This document shows positions 44,579 to 56,815 of a DNA stretch of 64,000 bases, piece after piece. The position numbers and the translations under genes were made by a program. This DNA is from Pholis gunnellus (lineage: Eukaryota > Chordata > Actinopteri > Perciformes > Pholidae). The stretch lies in NCBI GenBank assembly GCA_910591455.2, contig OU342821.1:3638501-3702500 (forward strand). Direction: 5' to 3'. Positions within the stretch are counted from its first letter, which is position 1. Every line of letters begins with the position of its first letter. A model generated the notes under the pieces. The model did no database searches. It saw nothing but the letters and a program-made list of their open reading frames with translations, and was not told the DNA's origin.

Positions 44579-45640
44579 TTTGCAGATTCATCCACAATCA
44601 ATGTTCTCAGACAACAGATACACTCTCATTTGAATCTATTGTCTGCACCTTGTGAATAGTCGTTTCTTTGCAACTGCCTCCTCAAACCCTTCCAGTGGTC
44701 ACTTTTAAACTTCTTTACATTCCCACACTTCAATTGCCATCTTTAGTCCTTTATTTCTATGTGTGAGCGCCAGTGGGGCACGCTCACATGCGCTCACGTG
44801 CGCTCACATGCACCAAAAGCACGTGCCGCCCGCCTGACTATGTAAACAAAATCACACACACACATAACCTTCCATCTTTTCACAGCAAAAAGTTGTTTGC
44901 TGTGATTAATGTTTTGAATAGAAACTCTTGAATTCAAATGTAATAAACATTCCGGTGGGTCAGCTTCAGGAGCACTGGGCTCTTGTAAAACGCTTGGTGA
45001 GCAATTTACGGACAGTAGGAGCCGGCGATCGAACCCCCCAACCCACAGCCCTGCCCCGGCAGCCACTTCCACTCTTTTAACTACTTCAACATTTTTAACA
45101 CTCATTCATACTGCCCCTTTTATTGGTCTTGTCATTTATTAATTGATGTGTACACCATTTAGTTTTTAAACGCAGTCGTTAGGTGAGCTTCTGAGCCACA
45201 CTAATGACCTCCTGGAACGTGTTCGTGTTGTAGTGCTAGTTTGTCTCTCAGTTCTTTTTAACCATCAATGGGAGACCAAACATGTTTCCCATTGAGATTC
45301 ATAAAAGTAGGAATGTAGTAAAAATGTGTCATAAAGAGTAAATAAAAAAGTCAAAAATAGCAAGTGCATTAACACTGCATTCATACGGATGATAAGGACG
45401 TGTAGATAATGGGTTGTAAGACAGATGGAAGAAAGAGTGAATCCACACATTCCACAGCTGAAACTCGAGTTTTAGAGAAACACTTTATGGAAAACACGGA
45501 GAACAAATAGTTCATTTTCAGCCAGTTAAAAGCAGTTTGAACCTGGTTTAATGTTTCACGTTTAACGCAGAGCGCAGCAGATTCACTTTACGTGTCTGTG
45601 TACGCGCTGCTTAAAGTGGTCAAATTAATAACACGGAACA
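44111..45640. other. Non-coding region
   Basis: Contains a (TA)n microsatellite (44541-44574) and three GCTCACATGC/GCTCACGTGC repeats at 44781-44812. No gene recognised. Confidence 0.5.
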
Positions 45641-45847
45641 TTTAAGTTTATGGTATGTATCCCTGTCCGCCTGATGTATGAGGGTTATATTGCAGTCCAC
45701 TGGAGGAGAGGAGGGTGGGGGGGAGAGAAACTTCTTCATTTATTTTCTGCTGTGCTGCCTGGCACACATGTTTAGCCCGGGGTGACGGCGAGCCAGGAAG
45801 TATTTCTAAAAACAGAGCAATTCTGAAAAAATCACTGGCAGCAAAAC

Positions 45848-45849
<2 letters not shown>

Positions 45850-45923
<74 letters not shown>
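45850..45923. repeat. Poly(C) run followed by (CA)n
   Basis: About 30 consecutive C (45850-45879) run straight into about 22 CA repeats. Length is likely to be unreliable in the assembly. Confidence 0.95.
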
Positions 45924-45924
<1 letters not shown>

Positions 45925-45959
45925 ACCACATCCCCCCTCAATGTCTTTGGTTGGGTCAT

Positions 45960-46150
45960 TGCATAATTTAGTAATCAACTACATTAAGGTACGGAGAGAT
46001 GAACTTGCAGCTCGTGAGCATTTGTGTCAAGTTCATCGGCTTTTGCGGGAAAAACGGCGTCCGGGCAGCCTGCCGCGCTCAAATGAATCTCAAACTGCCT
46101 CCGATTTTCATCTGCTCCTGCGACGAGGGAGGGGACTAGCTGGGGCCCCT
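45960..46150. other. Candidate conserved non-coding segment
   Basis: Complex sequence between two CA arrays (TAGTAATCAACTACATTAAG, GGCTTTTGCGGGAAAAACGG, CAAATGAATCTCAAACTGCC). It is repeat-free, moderately CpG-containing and without recognised protein similarity. Confidence 0.32.
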
Positions 46151-46152
46151 GC

Positions 46153-46163
46153 ACGCACGCACG

Positions 46164-46201
<38 letters not shown>

Positions 46202-46242
46202 CACACGCACACACACGCACACACACACACACACACACACAC
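46153..46242. repeat. (CA)n microsatellite, interrupted
   Basis: CA dinucleotides with CGCA and TATA interruptions. Confidence 0.95.
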
Positions 46243-47030
46243 TCACAGGAAACAAGCACCATTTGGTGTTTATGTAAATGTGAAAAAAACAAAATGGCTG
46301 ACTGCCAAATCCTGTCAGTAAACAAAGCTTGTTTGAGTGCCAGGCAGAGTGTTGTTAAGGTGGACCGCTCAGGATGATGGCTGAGCGGTAGGCGGCTCGG
46401 TGGGGCCGAAACACCTTAAAGAAGGGCGCTGGTGACCATGTAGAGCAGCCATTAACTTGTGATCGGGTGCGGGAGTGTTGGTCTGCATCTCTCTAAAACA
46501 GGAACGATTGTTCCCGGGCCTCTTGGTTTGCGAGGTTGGGGGGGGTCGGTTGTCATGGCAGCCGAACAGCCAATAATCATTCAGAGCAGAACAGTGGATC
46601 TGACCAACATCAGCTTGTAGGTTCTGACTGAAGGTCCGTTTAAATCACCCCATCTAATGGCAGAAACCCCACTGTCACCAAGAGTTGTGATAAACTGCAG
46701 TGTTCTTAAGTCACTTCATGTTCCCAGAATGGTCACCTCAGAGTAAGAGGAGGGATTATCCCCCCCCCCATAATTCACTGCAGTTATGGTCTATATGGTC
46801 CTTTATAAGGTAAACAGCATACATTGAAATTAACCTTTCAGTATAATGCAAAACAACTGAACAACAGCACTGACTAAAGTCTGAAAAATGACCACAGAGT
46901 TGAATCAACTTTTTTCTGACAAAATCGAACACTTCACAAAGTTTACATCTATTACAAAGCTGTTGTTTTAGGTTGGGTTACATTTAGTGTATTAATCAGG
47001 TACCTGTTTACTATTGTATTATGTATAAAC
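46243..47030. other. Non-coding region
   Basis: A GC-richer part (46360-46560) has no coding similarity. No gene. Confidence 0.45.
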
Positions 47031-47506
47031 CGGAGGTGGGGCCAAGTGATTGCCTTGCAAGTCACAGTTAAGTCTCAAGTCTTTTCATTCAAGTCCCAAG
47101 TCAAGACGGGCCAGTCCCGAGTCAAGTTCCAAGTCCTAAACTTTCAGTTTTGTGTCCTAAACAAGTCATACTGTGCACTTCCATTTTAACAATGGAGTAA
47201 TAAAAGAATACATTTACCATAATCATGAATGCTTTCAACAAGCTTGTTAAAACATGTGTGACTAGTCATAAAAAAAGATCTGGGGAAGTAAGAGTGTGGA
47301 TAACGTTAGTTGATTCAGGAAAGGAATTGATTGGCTGTAAATAACATATTGTTTAATCTTTGGTTAACTCACAAGTCATTAGTGCTCAAGTCCAAGTTGA
47401 GTTGGAAGTCTTGTTTAATTCTTTAAAGTCAAGTCTAAAGTCATTAAATTCTTTAACTCGAGTCTGACTCGAGTACAAGTCGTGTGACTCAAGTCCACAG
47501 CTCTGG
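47031..47506. mobile_element. AAGTC-rich MITE-like element
   Basis: It starts GGAGGTGGGGCCAAGTGATT and ends TGACTCAAGTCCACAGCTCT, an imperfect inverted pair. Both flanks are packed with CAAGTC/GAGTC words (such as GTCAAGTTCCAAGTCCTAAA), a layout I know from a common fish non-autonomous hAT-like repeat. No clean target duplication was found. Confidence 0.6.
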
Positions 47507-49611
47507 TTTACACCTACTGAGTTAAACCAACCTACTGTCATGGATCCTATAGGGTTTGTTTGGAAGCCACTTTACTCATTTGTCATGTCTTGTTCAATTT
47601 ACGACCTTTGTGCGTTTTCCTGCCAGTTTTGATTACCTGCCCCGCCCCGATTAGTTTCACCTGCCCCTAATTAGTCCTGCACTCACTTAAACCTCCTGCT
47701 GACCTGTCCTCACTTCCCCAATCGGTCAATCACGAACCCAGTTCCTTGTAAGGTTTGTAATTGTTCTCGGTTCTTAAGAGTTTAACGGTCCAGCCTGTGT
47801 TCCTTGTGTTAGGTTCTTCCCAGTGTTTAGAGTTGTGTCTATGTTTTTTTATGGGGGGGGGGGGGGGGGGTTTACTGCTGTTACCTGCTGTTACCTGCCT
47901 GTTTCTGTGATTCACTTCTCAATAAATCATCAGTTCATCTGTGTCCAAACCTGCAACAAGACTTGTTTCCTACCACAGCAACAATTCTCGTTTGCCCCAC
48001 TTCAAATGCCAGTACAGCTTCTTTGATTGTGCGCATTAAATGACACTTCAACATCAGTCAGTTGTTATACTTCAACTACAACGCCACACCCTAAATTCTT
48101 ACACTTCAACTACCTCTCCAACTCCTTCAATGTTTCCACTTCAACCTCCGCTTCAGCTTGTTTCTTCTGAAGAGCATCTTGTTAACTGTAAACTACGATG
48201 GTTAATGTCTTCTTGCAGCAGGAAACAAAACTTTTGAAATGAAGGATACAAAAAATTGCTCTGCGAAAGTCAGTCAAAAGTGAAAATACAATAAGTGTTA
48301 TTGATTTGGAGGCAGTCTGTATTTATGGTAATCTAGCATACTTTTTGATGACGTGGGTTTCAGTGACATCATTGCTTCAACAGGTCGTTCTTAGTTACAT
48401 GGTTGCAGGCGTGACTCTCCATCCTGTCAGATCATCTGCTTACCACATTAATCACTATTTGATGAAGGAAACCTGTATGCCCTGTCATTGTACGTGGGAC
48501 TATTTTCAAACAGCGATCAAATTTCAGAGTCCTTAGTTTGTCCCTGAAGGCCTCCGCAGCTCTGAAGTTTGTTTGGAGGCTTAAAGGATCAAGCTAACCT
48601 TTTTCATCTTTAGGGAGGAGATAACGTGTTCTGTACTTATAGGAAGTAAAGATATATTCATTAGCTGTGTGTGTAATTAATTGGTGTCATTGAGTGTGAT
48701 ATATTTAGGCCATTTTCTTGTACCTCAGAGGCAACAAATAAGCTACATTCACCAAAGCACTAAACGTAAGGAAGGTTTATTTTCATCTCCTCTCTGCTTG
48801 GTAAGTGGTTATGATTTTTCTTGGGTACATTTTTCTTGTAGTTTTAATGTGCAACTGCTGTTGCATTTAAGTGCATCTGCATTTTTCTTCTTCGCTAGAA
48901 ATATCAGAAATTAAAGCGTATTTCCTTCCTCGTCCTTTTGGTAACACCAGCTGTTCACGTCTAAATTATTCAACATAAATTATGTTTGAAATCATTATCT
49001 TTAAAATAACTGAAATGTTTATTATTATTTTTTTAAATAATTATATACACTATACACTTAACTGCCTACTGACTGCATATATTTTCTCAGTTCTTGTATC
49101 TAATCTTCCTCCCCTATTTTACACATTTTACATTTCTTAATTTTTATCTTCATATCTTTACTTTTCTCATTCTTTTCTTCCTTCTCAGTCAATATCATGT
49201 TTCTCCATCCCTAAACTTTTCCCTGCTCACTTCTATCTTACATTCCTTAACATCAACGCTTCCTCTCCTTGGCTCTGTTCAACCCTTTTCTCTTCTTCTT
49301 ATGTTTATTCAGTTATCCCTTCACATTGTTGATTATGATGGCACGGAAGACATTTTCATGACTGCGTCATGCATGAAACAACTTCTCAACTTCTCTTCCA
49401 TCTCTTTTTCTCTGTCCTCCCTCCTTGCCTCTGATTCACTTTTTATTGTCGTACTTTTTGCGATTGGAGGAAGGACGTAAGGAAAGGATGGATGATTCCC
49501 TTCAATCTGCCCCTGGCTCGCAGTTTGTGTAACCGCAGAGCAGAACTGATAATAATTAGCAAACGGGGACTGGATTAATTTGGTCGAAGTGGCGGCGGAG
49601 GGTGGGGCAGT
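47507..49611. other. Non-coding region
   Basis: A poly(G) run of 18 lies at 47853-47870. Pyrimidine-rich sequence at 49090-49450 yields open frames rich in Phe/Leu/Ser with no family match. No gene recognised. Confidence 0.45.
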
Positions 49612-49630
49612 CCCCCCCCCCCCCCCCCCC
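49612..49630. repeat. Poly(C) run
   Basis: Nineteen consecutive C, immediately before a candidate conserved segment. Confidence 0.95.
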
Positions 49631-49649
49631 TGCAGCGCAGCGCTGTTTG

Positions 49650-49765
49650 CTCAGCTCATGAACGGACGGGAAAAATACACTGGCTAATTATTTCAGATAA
49701 TGCAATTAAGATATGCATATTTAGCATAAATTCCACAATGGAAATGTAGACGTCAGCAGATAAGA
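49650..49765. other. Candidate conserved non-coding segment
   Basis: GGCTAATTATTTCAGATAAT, GCAATTAAGATATGCATATT and TAGCATAAATTCCACAATGG: a dense cluster of homeodomain (TAATTA, CAATTA) and POU/octamer-like (ATGCATAT) words in repeat-free sequence. It has no coding frame. It looks like a developmental enhancer core, but this is inference. Confidence 0.35.
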
Positions 49766-50076
49766 AGCGCGTGTGTGTGTTTGTAGCCTACGTGCAGTAG
49801 TCTCTGGTGGCGGGTAGCAACATTAATCTCGCCCTGTTTTGGGCCTGCTAACTACACAGAGGTTATAGTCTGTATCTGAACATGCATATGGGTGTGTGTG
49901 TGTGTCGACTAAAAATAAGCCCATTTGAAATCTTTTTTCAAAAATGTTTATTTATCTCTGTCAACCTCGGCTCTGCATACTCATTCTTGCACACACACGC
50001 GCGCTCTGTATGCAATAGGCCAGGTGCAGCGGTATGTCTGTCCGCCATGAGCGTGTTTGTGTGCGTAAAGTGGTTG

Positions 50077-50183
50077 GTGTGTGTGTGTGTGTGTGTGTGT
50101 GTGTATCTACCTGCTACACTAATGATCTGCAGCTGTCAGCAACACACACACACACACACATACATACTCACACACACACACAC
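50077..50183. repeat. Inverted pair of (GT)n and (CA)n arrays
   Basis: (GT)n at 50077-50104 and interrupted (CA)n at 50142-50183, separated by about 37 bp. Confidence 0.92.
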
Positions 50184-50186
50184 GGC

Positions 50187-50505
50187 CGAGAGAAGGAGGA
50201 GTGGAGAGAAATGGATGGGGAAAAGAAGAAAAACAAGGAAAAGAAGAAGGAAAGTAGACAGAAAAGGAAAGGAAAAGATGAAATTGAAAAAGAAAATTGG
50301 GAAAGAAAAGGGTAAAAATAAAGAGCCTAAAAAGAAAGAAGAAAGGAAGAAAAACAAAAGTGTTAAAGAAAGGAATGGAGAAAGGAATGGAAGAGTAAGC
50401 GAAGAGGAAGAAAAAGGAAAGGTGATGAGATGTAGGGAAGGAAGAGCGATGTAATAAAGAGGTGAAAAGGGAGACACAAAGGAGAGGAGGAAGAGAAGGA
50501 GAGAC
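50187..50505. repeat. Polypurine tract, about 320 bp
   Basis: Plus strand almost entirely A and G (AAGAAGAAAAACAAGGAAAA and similar) with scattered pyrimidines. Open frames here read Lys/Glu/Arg-rich on one strand and Phe/Leu/Ser-rich on the other, as composition dictates. Confidence 0.88.
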
Positions 50506-50700
50506 ATGTTGGCATCTGTCCAAACGACAGCCTCTTCCTCTCCTCCGTTCTGGTTTGAATACCGCCGCATGTCATTAGAGCTGCCAATCAACAGCTGCCG
50601 CCGCTCTGCTGCAGCGTGCGGCTCCATGCAGGATGACAGCTGCAGCCGACGCACAAACCCTGAACGCCGTGTGCTTCGGCTCCTTTAATGGGCCTCACCC
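50506..50700. other. Candidate conserved non-coding segment
   Basis: GGTTTGAATACCGCCGCATG, TCATTAGAGCTGCCAATCAA and CAGCTGCCGCCGCTCTGCTG: repeat-free, GC-balanced and unlike its neighbours. A short plus-strand frame shows no family. Confidence 0.28.
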
Positions 50701-53700
50701 ACAGGACTCTGAGACGTGTGCGCTAACCTGCCTGAGGAGGTCAGCAGCCCCTCATCACAATCAGGATCACTTTTGCAATCTTAGACAGTGAGATTTCACC
50801 TCTACAGGTCTCGATCAAACATCCAGACTGTGTAGAGTACAGAAGAGCCGCATATGACCATGAGCAGGTTAGACAGATTTAACGAGAAAGTAAAATGACA
50901 GTAAAGTGCAAGATGGACATACAGGTAAGAATGGAAACAGCTGGTGAAAAAGCCCTCCTAGCTCCCAGGTTTGCTAGAGGCTAGTTTGTTTAACTTGCAT
51001 TTTTTACTGGCACGACAGAAACTCGAGTGAATGCAAAAAAGGACAGTTCATTCTCTAGATATTATTTCAATTTTTTTTTCTAGTTTTCCCCAGTATTATT
51101 AATTGTTAGAATAGAACTGAATCCGATTTACATTTTTTCTTGGCGACTGGGCTACCCAGGGAACTATAAAAGCTTATATTTATGACATTTATTGTTAGTT
51201 TTCTGTCTTTACCACCTACAATTCCATCTCACATCTCCATGTTGTGAGAACATTTTATTAAATGTACACACACAGTCGAGGGATATTGTGTGGGCTAAAG
51301 TAATTCCCAGTTTGATTGTGGTGAAAAGACTTTAAAAATAATGAATAAACATAAAAAATAAAAGAAATCCCCCAAAATTCTTTAGTGCTGAGATCTAGGT
51401 CAGCTGCTGGCTCTCTTCTGAGAAAAGGCAAAAGTTGCTAAAATGCACTTAAAAAACAAATCTAGTGTGAACACAAGCTGGTTTGATAGCAGAGAGGTTG
51501 ATGGTTATAAGATACGTGAAGATCTTTGAAAACATCATTTGTTTCTTGTAAAGAAAAGCATTATCTGAAACCGTTAAGATACCATTTAGATACGTTTTAA
51601 TTAGTGCCAATTGAAAGAAAGAAAAAGCTTGGAAACAAAGGAAAGGGCAATTATTTGAAATGACACACATGGAACTTCACAAAGGTGCCAAAGGTGCAGA
51701 GAAGAATGTTTTTTGATTTTGATATTTTTACTCTTTGTTTTTCTCTACTCATGCGCTTTTGTTGAATTTTACTATTCTGCCTGAAGAGCAGAGAGAGGAG
51801 GAGGGCTAACGTTTCCCAAACACCTCATTCATGTCACTGTTTCCTAACCTGGCTTTATTTCCCTTCTGCCATTTTTTAACACTTTTTAACCAGTCAAAGC
51901 TACAGTTGGAAAATAACTTTTTGTCACATTTGCTCGAACTGTCTGAAGTACATGACAGGGATAAATTGTGAAAATGTCCATTCCTCCACTTCCTCATAGT
52001 GCTCCTAATAGCATCTGTAAGATCCCATCGTGCCCGAAGAAGAACAACCAATCAGAGCCGAGGAAACTCCATCACAGCTGTCAATCACTGCTCGAGAAGC
52101 TTGTGAACTCAGATCAAACCAGGCGTGGGGTTGTGGGTTGGAACTTACGGGCCTGAGCCCAAATTGAACATTGAAATACACAATAAAGACCAGAGAAAAA
52201 TGTTTCCCTTCCTAAAAAGTTAAGTAAAACATTTATTACCCTCCTATGATGTGTGAAGTCTGGACCAATCACAACAGGCCGTGGAAGTGGCGTCACGCTG
52301 CTCGAATACCAAAAGTTAAAATACCAAAAGAGAAAATTCATCAGGAGTTTAGAAACTAGTAACTTTTACCTGACCTATCAAACTGTTTTTAAGCTGACAA
52401 TGTTCCTTCACACACCTGCTTCAGACTTGGGTGAAAAAAAATAAAAGACATGAAAATAAAGACAAAAACGCAACGTCACCAGTGGTGAAATTTAAATCTG
52501 ATACCTTCATTCATCACAGCAACATTTTCCAGACGGGGAAACCCAAATGTCAAAATACTGGGACGGGAAGAATGTCTGTTGTTATGGCGACCGGGTAAAT
52601 ATTTAAGGACGCGAGGAGTTTGTTGAACTGGTGAGCTGAGGGCTGAGGGCTCCGTCTCACCCTGCGGACATCTGTCTGTCTGTCTGTCCTCAAGTTGACT
52701 TTTTCTATGCTTTTCTTTCTTTCCCTCCCTCCAGCTGTATGTCTTTCTCTCCACTCAGTAAGCTTTACAGTTAGGACAACCAAGCAGAAAAACTACGACC
52801 CAAATTAAGTCTAATTTGCCTGATTTTCAGTGATCATCAACTGGTGAGGATGCTGACTTTGAGGTTCCTTCTTGTTTGCACCGATATGTCACTGAGCTAT
52901 CGCGTAATTTCTGTAACTATTAAAATGTATTTTGCAAACCCTCAATCATTTGATGGCTACAGTTTGCCACATTAAGCTGGACACGGAGTTCTTAACCAAC
53001 TTCTGGATTAAGATTCATGAGTTACCTAGCTATAGCTGCCAGCATTAACTTTCCAATCAGGAAAACAAACTGATGGTTTCTGACTTAAAGTGCATTCACA
53101 TTATGTGTTTTGCATTATTTACCTCCATCAAACTCCTGCTACAAACTTGTCTACAATGTTAATGTTGTTAACAGTGCAGTTCTTTTTAACAAACATGGTC
53201 GCTGCATCTGCATGCTGATATCTTGAAAATAGAATATATTTTTTTCATTGTACAATTAGTTTTTTGTCCATCTTTCAGGTCAAGGATTGGTCAATAGCAA
53301 CTGACTGCGCCTACAATCGCCAGCGCATCGTGGGTCAAAGTTCAATTAATGTGCTCTGCTCGGTACACTGTGGACACCCTCGCAGAGCCGTCACAAAACG
53401 CCTCCACAACGATGGAGAAAGGGTGTGTAAAAGCTGATAATGTGAATATGCCATAAAGCCTACTTTGCTCTTGTCCTGTCAGAAATCAAAAACCCACTGT
53501 AACAAAAACTACTACCACTTTTGAGTGTTAAACTTTCTACCATTGTCCCCATGTCCGCCTCACTTGTGTGTCTCCCTGTCACGTTCTGCCACTCTGTCCC
53601 TCCCAACAGCCACATTGCCACTTCTCCAAACCCATTCAGTGTTATTCTTTGACCTCTGACCTTTTCTTCTTTCATACCAGATCCTGACACTCCCATCGTC

Positions 53701-54054
53701 CATCCCCACCTGCACCTCATTACTTCATCACCCCTGCAGTTCTTATGCTGAGTTTCATAAGTACGTAAACGATAACCATGTGACACGTGTACACACAATT
53801 GCAGCTTCCACATTTTTGGGCATTTTTAACAATTTTCTGTGTAACTTATGTGCAGGGAAGACAACTTTCAAAGATTGTTTGCCACAATCAGGTAGCTAAA
53901 AACATGGCGACATATTTTAGGTTATAGATTTTACTATATAAAAGTATAACATTTAAATTAAATACAGGCAAATATACTTAACGTTGCCTTATCCACTGTA
54001 GTGTAATGTTAGAAACCGCCTTAAGTTGGGGTAGATGGATTTGTTCCTAGTTCA
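50701..54054. other. Non-coding region
   Basis: No gene recognised over 3.3 kb. A (TGTC)n-like patch lies at 52673-52688. 52030-52160 and 53270-53420 (AAGGATTGGTCAATAGCAAC, CATCGTGGGTCAAAG) look like dispersed repeat fragments. Confidence 0.4.
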
Positions 54055-54556
54055 CAAGTAGGAACCATTGGTTTGTGGACTACGGTTTTGAAGCCTGGAG
54101 TTCGTCCTTTTGGCTGTCGCCATCTTGAATTTTGGCCATTGCCATCTTGGGTTTTTGCAACCAGTGAGCAGAAGTGACCCTATTTGGACTACAAAGAAGT
54201 GAAGCCGCGTTAGAGACACCGTAGACGGCTCTGGTAGTGACCTGCCAATCACAATGTAGCCCCGCCCTGAAGTCTACTCTGCTTTATAGTCTATTTGACT
54301 CTAAATGGACCATAATTTACTAAATGAACGTCATGCTGTATTGAAGAAGACTTGAAACTAGAGATTGAGACCATAAACTCATGTTTACAATGTTTACTGA
54401 GGTAATAAATCAAGAGAGAAGTGGATATCTGATTGTATAATCAGACTTCTTTTTGCAACCAGAGGAGACACCACCTGATGGCTGTTAGAGAAAATGAAAG
54501 TTTAAGGCACCTCCGCATTAGCTTCTCTCTTCAGAACCAGAGGTTGCTGCCTGGTA
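54055..54556 (-). repeat. Dispersed repeat family A, copy 3
   Basis: Reverse-orientation copy: CCATTGGTTTGTGGACTACG, GCCATCTTGAATTTTGGCC, GTAGCCCCGCCCTGAAG, TTTATAGTCTATTTGACTCT, GTTTACTGAGGTAATAAATC, CTTTTTGCAACCAGAGGAG, GAACCAGAGGTTGCTGCC. It is the most complete copy at the repeat's 5' end. Confidence 0.82.
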
Positions 54557-55879
54557 GGAAATAATTCCATTGTGCTTTTTGTAGTAGAAGGTCAGAATTC
54601 TTTGAGTTCCGAGTTGTCTGGAACGCAGCATAATACCAGCCTCTTTTCCCCAGTCTGCCAATTTGTCAAAGTTACCGTGTGCCTCAAACCTTTGCTTTCT
54701 ATCATGTTGTCGTTCAACATGCAGGACAAACGTACCTGAACCCCACATTGCTCCCAAAGCTTGGGCGATTGGTGAGTGAATGTGAAATAGTTTAGATAGA
54801 TGAATGTAGACAGAATGTAGTTTAAAAAGCGCTTGAGTGGTCGTAAGACTACTATTTACCATTTACCACTCGCAATGTAGAAGGGAGTAGGATGCTATGA
54901 CATGTTGTGTGGAATGGTCTATCTATAGTTTCTTTCTTTCCACCATTACTTTACCATTTTTAACTAGTCAAAAGTTTGTCCTACACACATGAGGTCAATG
55001 GTCTTTTCTTCTTGACTAAACCAAGTAATGGTGGATAGAAAGAAACTTGGTAGTAAATATTTCCCTCAATAAAGTCAGGATGACCTACACTGTCTCTCTC
55101 TCTGATTACATCTACTTGTCTCTCTTTCTCCGTCCACAGCAGCTGCTTATCCTCACTTCTCCAGTGTGTGTGTGTGTGGGATCGGATAGCACGGCATACT
55201 TTCTCACCAGCTGTATGGGAAATGGATTATCCTAAAGCCTGCAGGTTTACATTTATTACATTTCCGCCTTAAGGCTTACAGCTCTGAATATCAGACACAC
55301 AGCTCACTCAGTCCTAAAGGCCATTGATTGTTCGTGACTAGTGCATTGCCTGTTGAAAACATACCAGTTCAGAAAGGCTGAATGCTTGGCCTGTGGTGTT
55401 CTTTCTTGCAAACTGCTCAAACAACAGTCAGACACGACTGTGAAATAGTTGAAATGTGGTCACTTAGCGGCAGGGGTACTCCACAAAAAGCCTACAGACG
55501 CAGTCCGACATACAGTATAACCATGTTTTAAGTATTTCTGGCTCACTGTTAGCAAACACTAGCCTACTGCAGCATCCAGCAGACACAGATTAGTATTATC
55601 ATCCCACTGTAACTGTGTTTGTCCACCTGATGGACGGAAGTCCAATACTCATGCTTCTTTAAACTTTAACAATATCTGGCATTTATGCTGTTCCACTTAC
55701 TTCACCAAATGACTCAGACAAAAATACTTTTTCATAATTTCAAATGAGTTGAGGCAGATTTTGGTTCTCATCTCCTCGCAGGTGTACTGCCTGATGATGG
55801 CAACACTCAACACTTGATTCCGCCTAAACTTTGGTTGAGATAGTCACTGGCTACACCGGAACCCCAGAAATAAAGCCCA
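54557..55879. other. Non-coding region
   Basis: No gene recognised. A short (GT)n lies at 55165-55178. Confidence 0.4.
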
Positions 55880-56040
55880 TTGCTCCCAGAGGCTCATCCA
55901 CCATCAGACCGTTAGACGATAGATTTCCTCCCTGCTCCCCAGAGGATGAACCCATTAGACTGGAATGATAGCATGACCTTTCCTCTAATGTCAATCTCAG
56001 GACACATTTATTTCCTCCACTGGTAAGGCTCTATAGCTAA
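55880..56040. repeat. Dispersed repeat family E, copy 2 (degenerate)
   Basis: CCCCAGAGGATGAACCCATT, AGACTGGAATGATAGCATGA and CCTTTCCTCTAATGTCAATC match the core of the family E repeat. Confidence 0.55.
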
Positions 56041-56514
56041 ATCATTTACATGCAGTCTGTTCTTGATAATAGGGCTGTTTTTGAGCACCGCAGCCTCTGG
56101 GAAAGTTAGCAGCACTTTATGGAGTGTTTACATTGATGTGTTTAAAAGTGAATAAGTATTTTATTTACAGACAAGATTTTTTTATTTAACCTTTTGTATT
56201 AACCTTTAATCTTGTGAGTGTTAACGCTCCACTCTTTGTCAGCTTTTGATTAGAGAGGTTTTTGGCCTAAATGTGATACATTGTAAATCATACATAGAAA
56301 AATGTTTGCTACTGCGACGGCCCGCCCACGGGCTTTTGGAGTGTTAAGTGTACACTTGTGTTATGTACACAACTGCTATGTATAGGTAGGTACTGATGCG
56401 ACATATCTTTGGAAAGCTAAGATTCTTGTGATTCGATTTATGCAAATACCATTTCCAGATACAATCACAACAGCATATACAATCAACGTCTATGTCAGAC
56501 CACCAACAAGAAGT

Positions 56515-56815
56515 GGGCGTAGTCATCGTGACGTCAACCATTGGTTTGTAGACCGCCGTTATAAAGTCTTGAGTTTGGTAATTTCGTCGTTGCCATCTTG
56601 GATTGCGACCATTGTCATGTTGTTTTTTCCGCAACCAATGAATGGAAGTTACCATATTTGTAATGCGGAAGAGTGATGTAGAGATGCCGTATATGTCTTT
56701 AAAGCAGTAGAAAAACTGTCAATCACAGTGAGCCCTCTCTGAAGAAAACCTAGCTTTATGGTCTATTAGACTCTAAATGGACCATCATTTACTAAATGAA
56801 TCTCATGCTGCATCC
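56515..56815 (-). repeat. Dispersed repeat family A, copy 4 (partial)
   Basis: CCATTGGTTTGTAGACCGCC, GCCATCTTGGATTGCGACC, ATGGTCTATTAGACTCTAAA and GGACCATCATTTACTAAATG are colinear with 54060-54340 but diverged. Confidence 0.75.

Noticed and set aside
44794..45105. 103-codon minus-strand frame near GCTCACATGC repeats
   Set aside because: No family match. Part of the underlying sequence looks like a dispersed repeat.
50119..50654. 134- and 172-codon Phe/Leu/Ser-rich minus-strand frames and the Lys/Glu-rich plus-strand frame
   Set aside because: Consequence of the polypurine tract; no domains.
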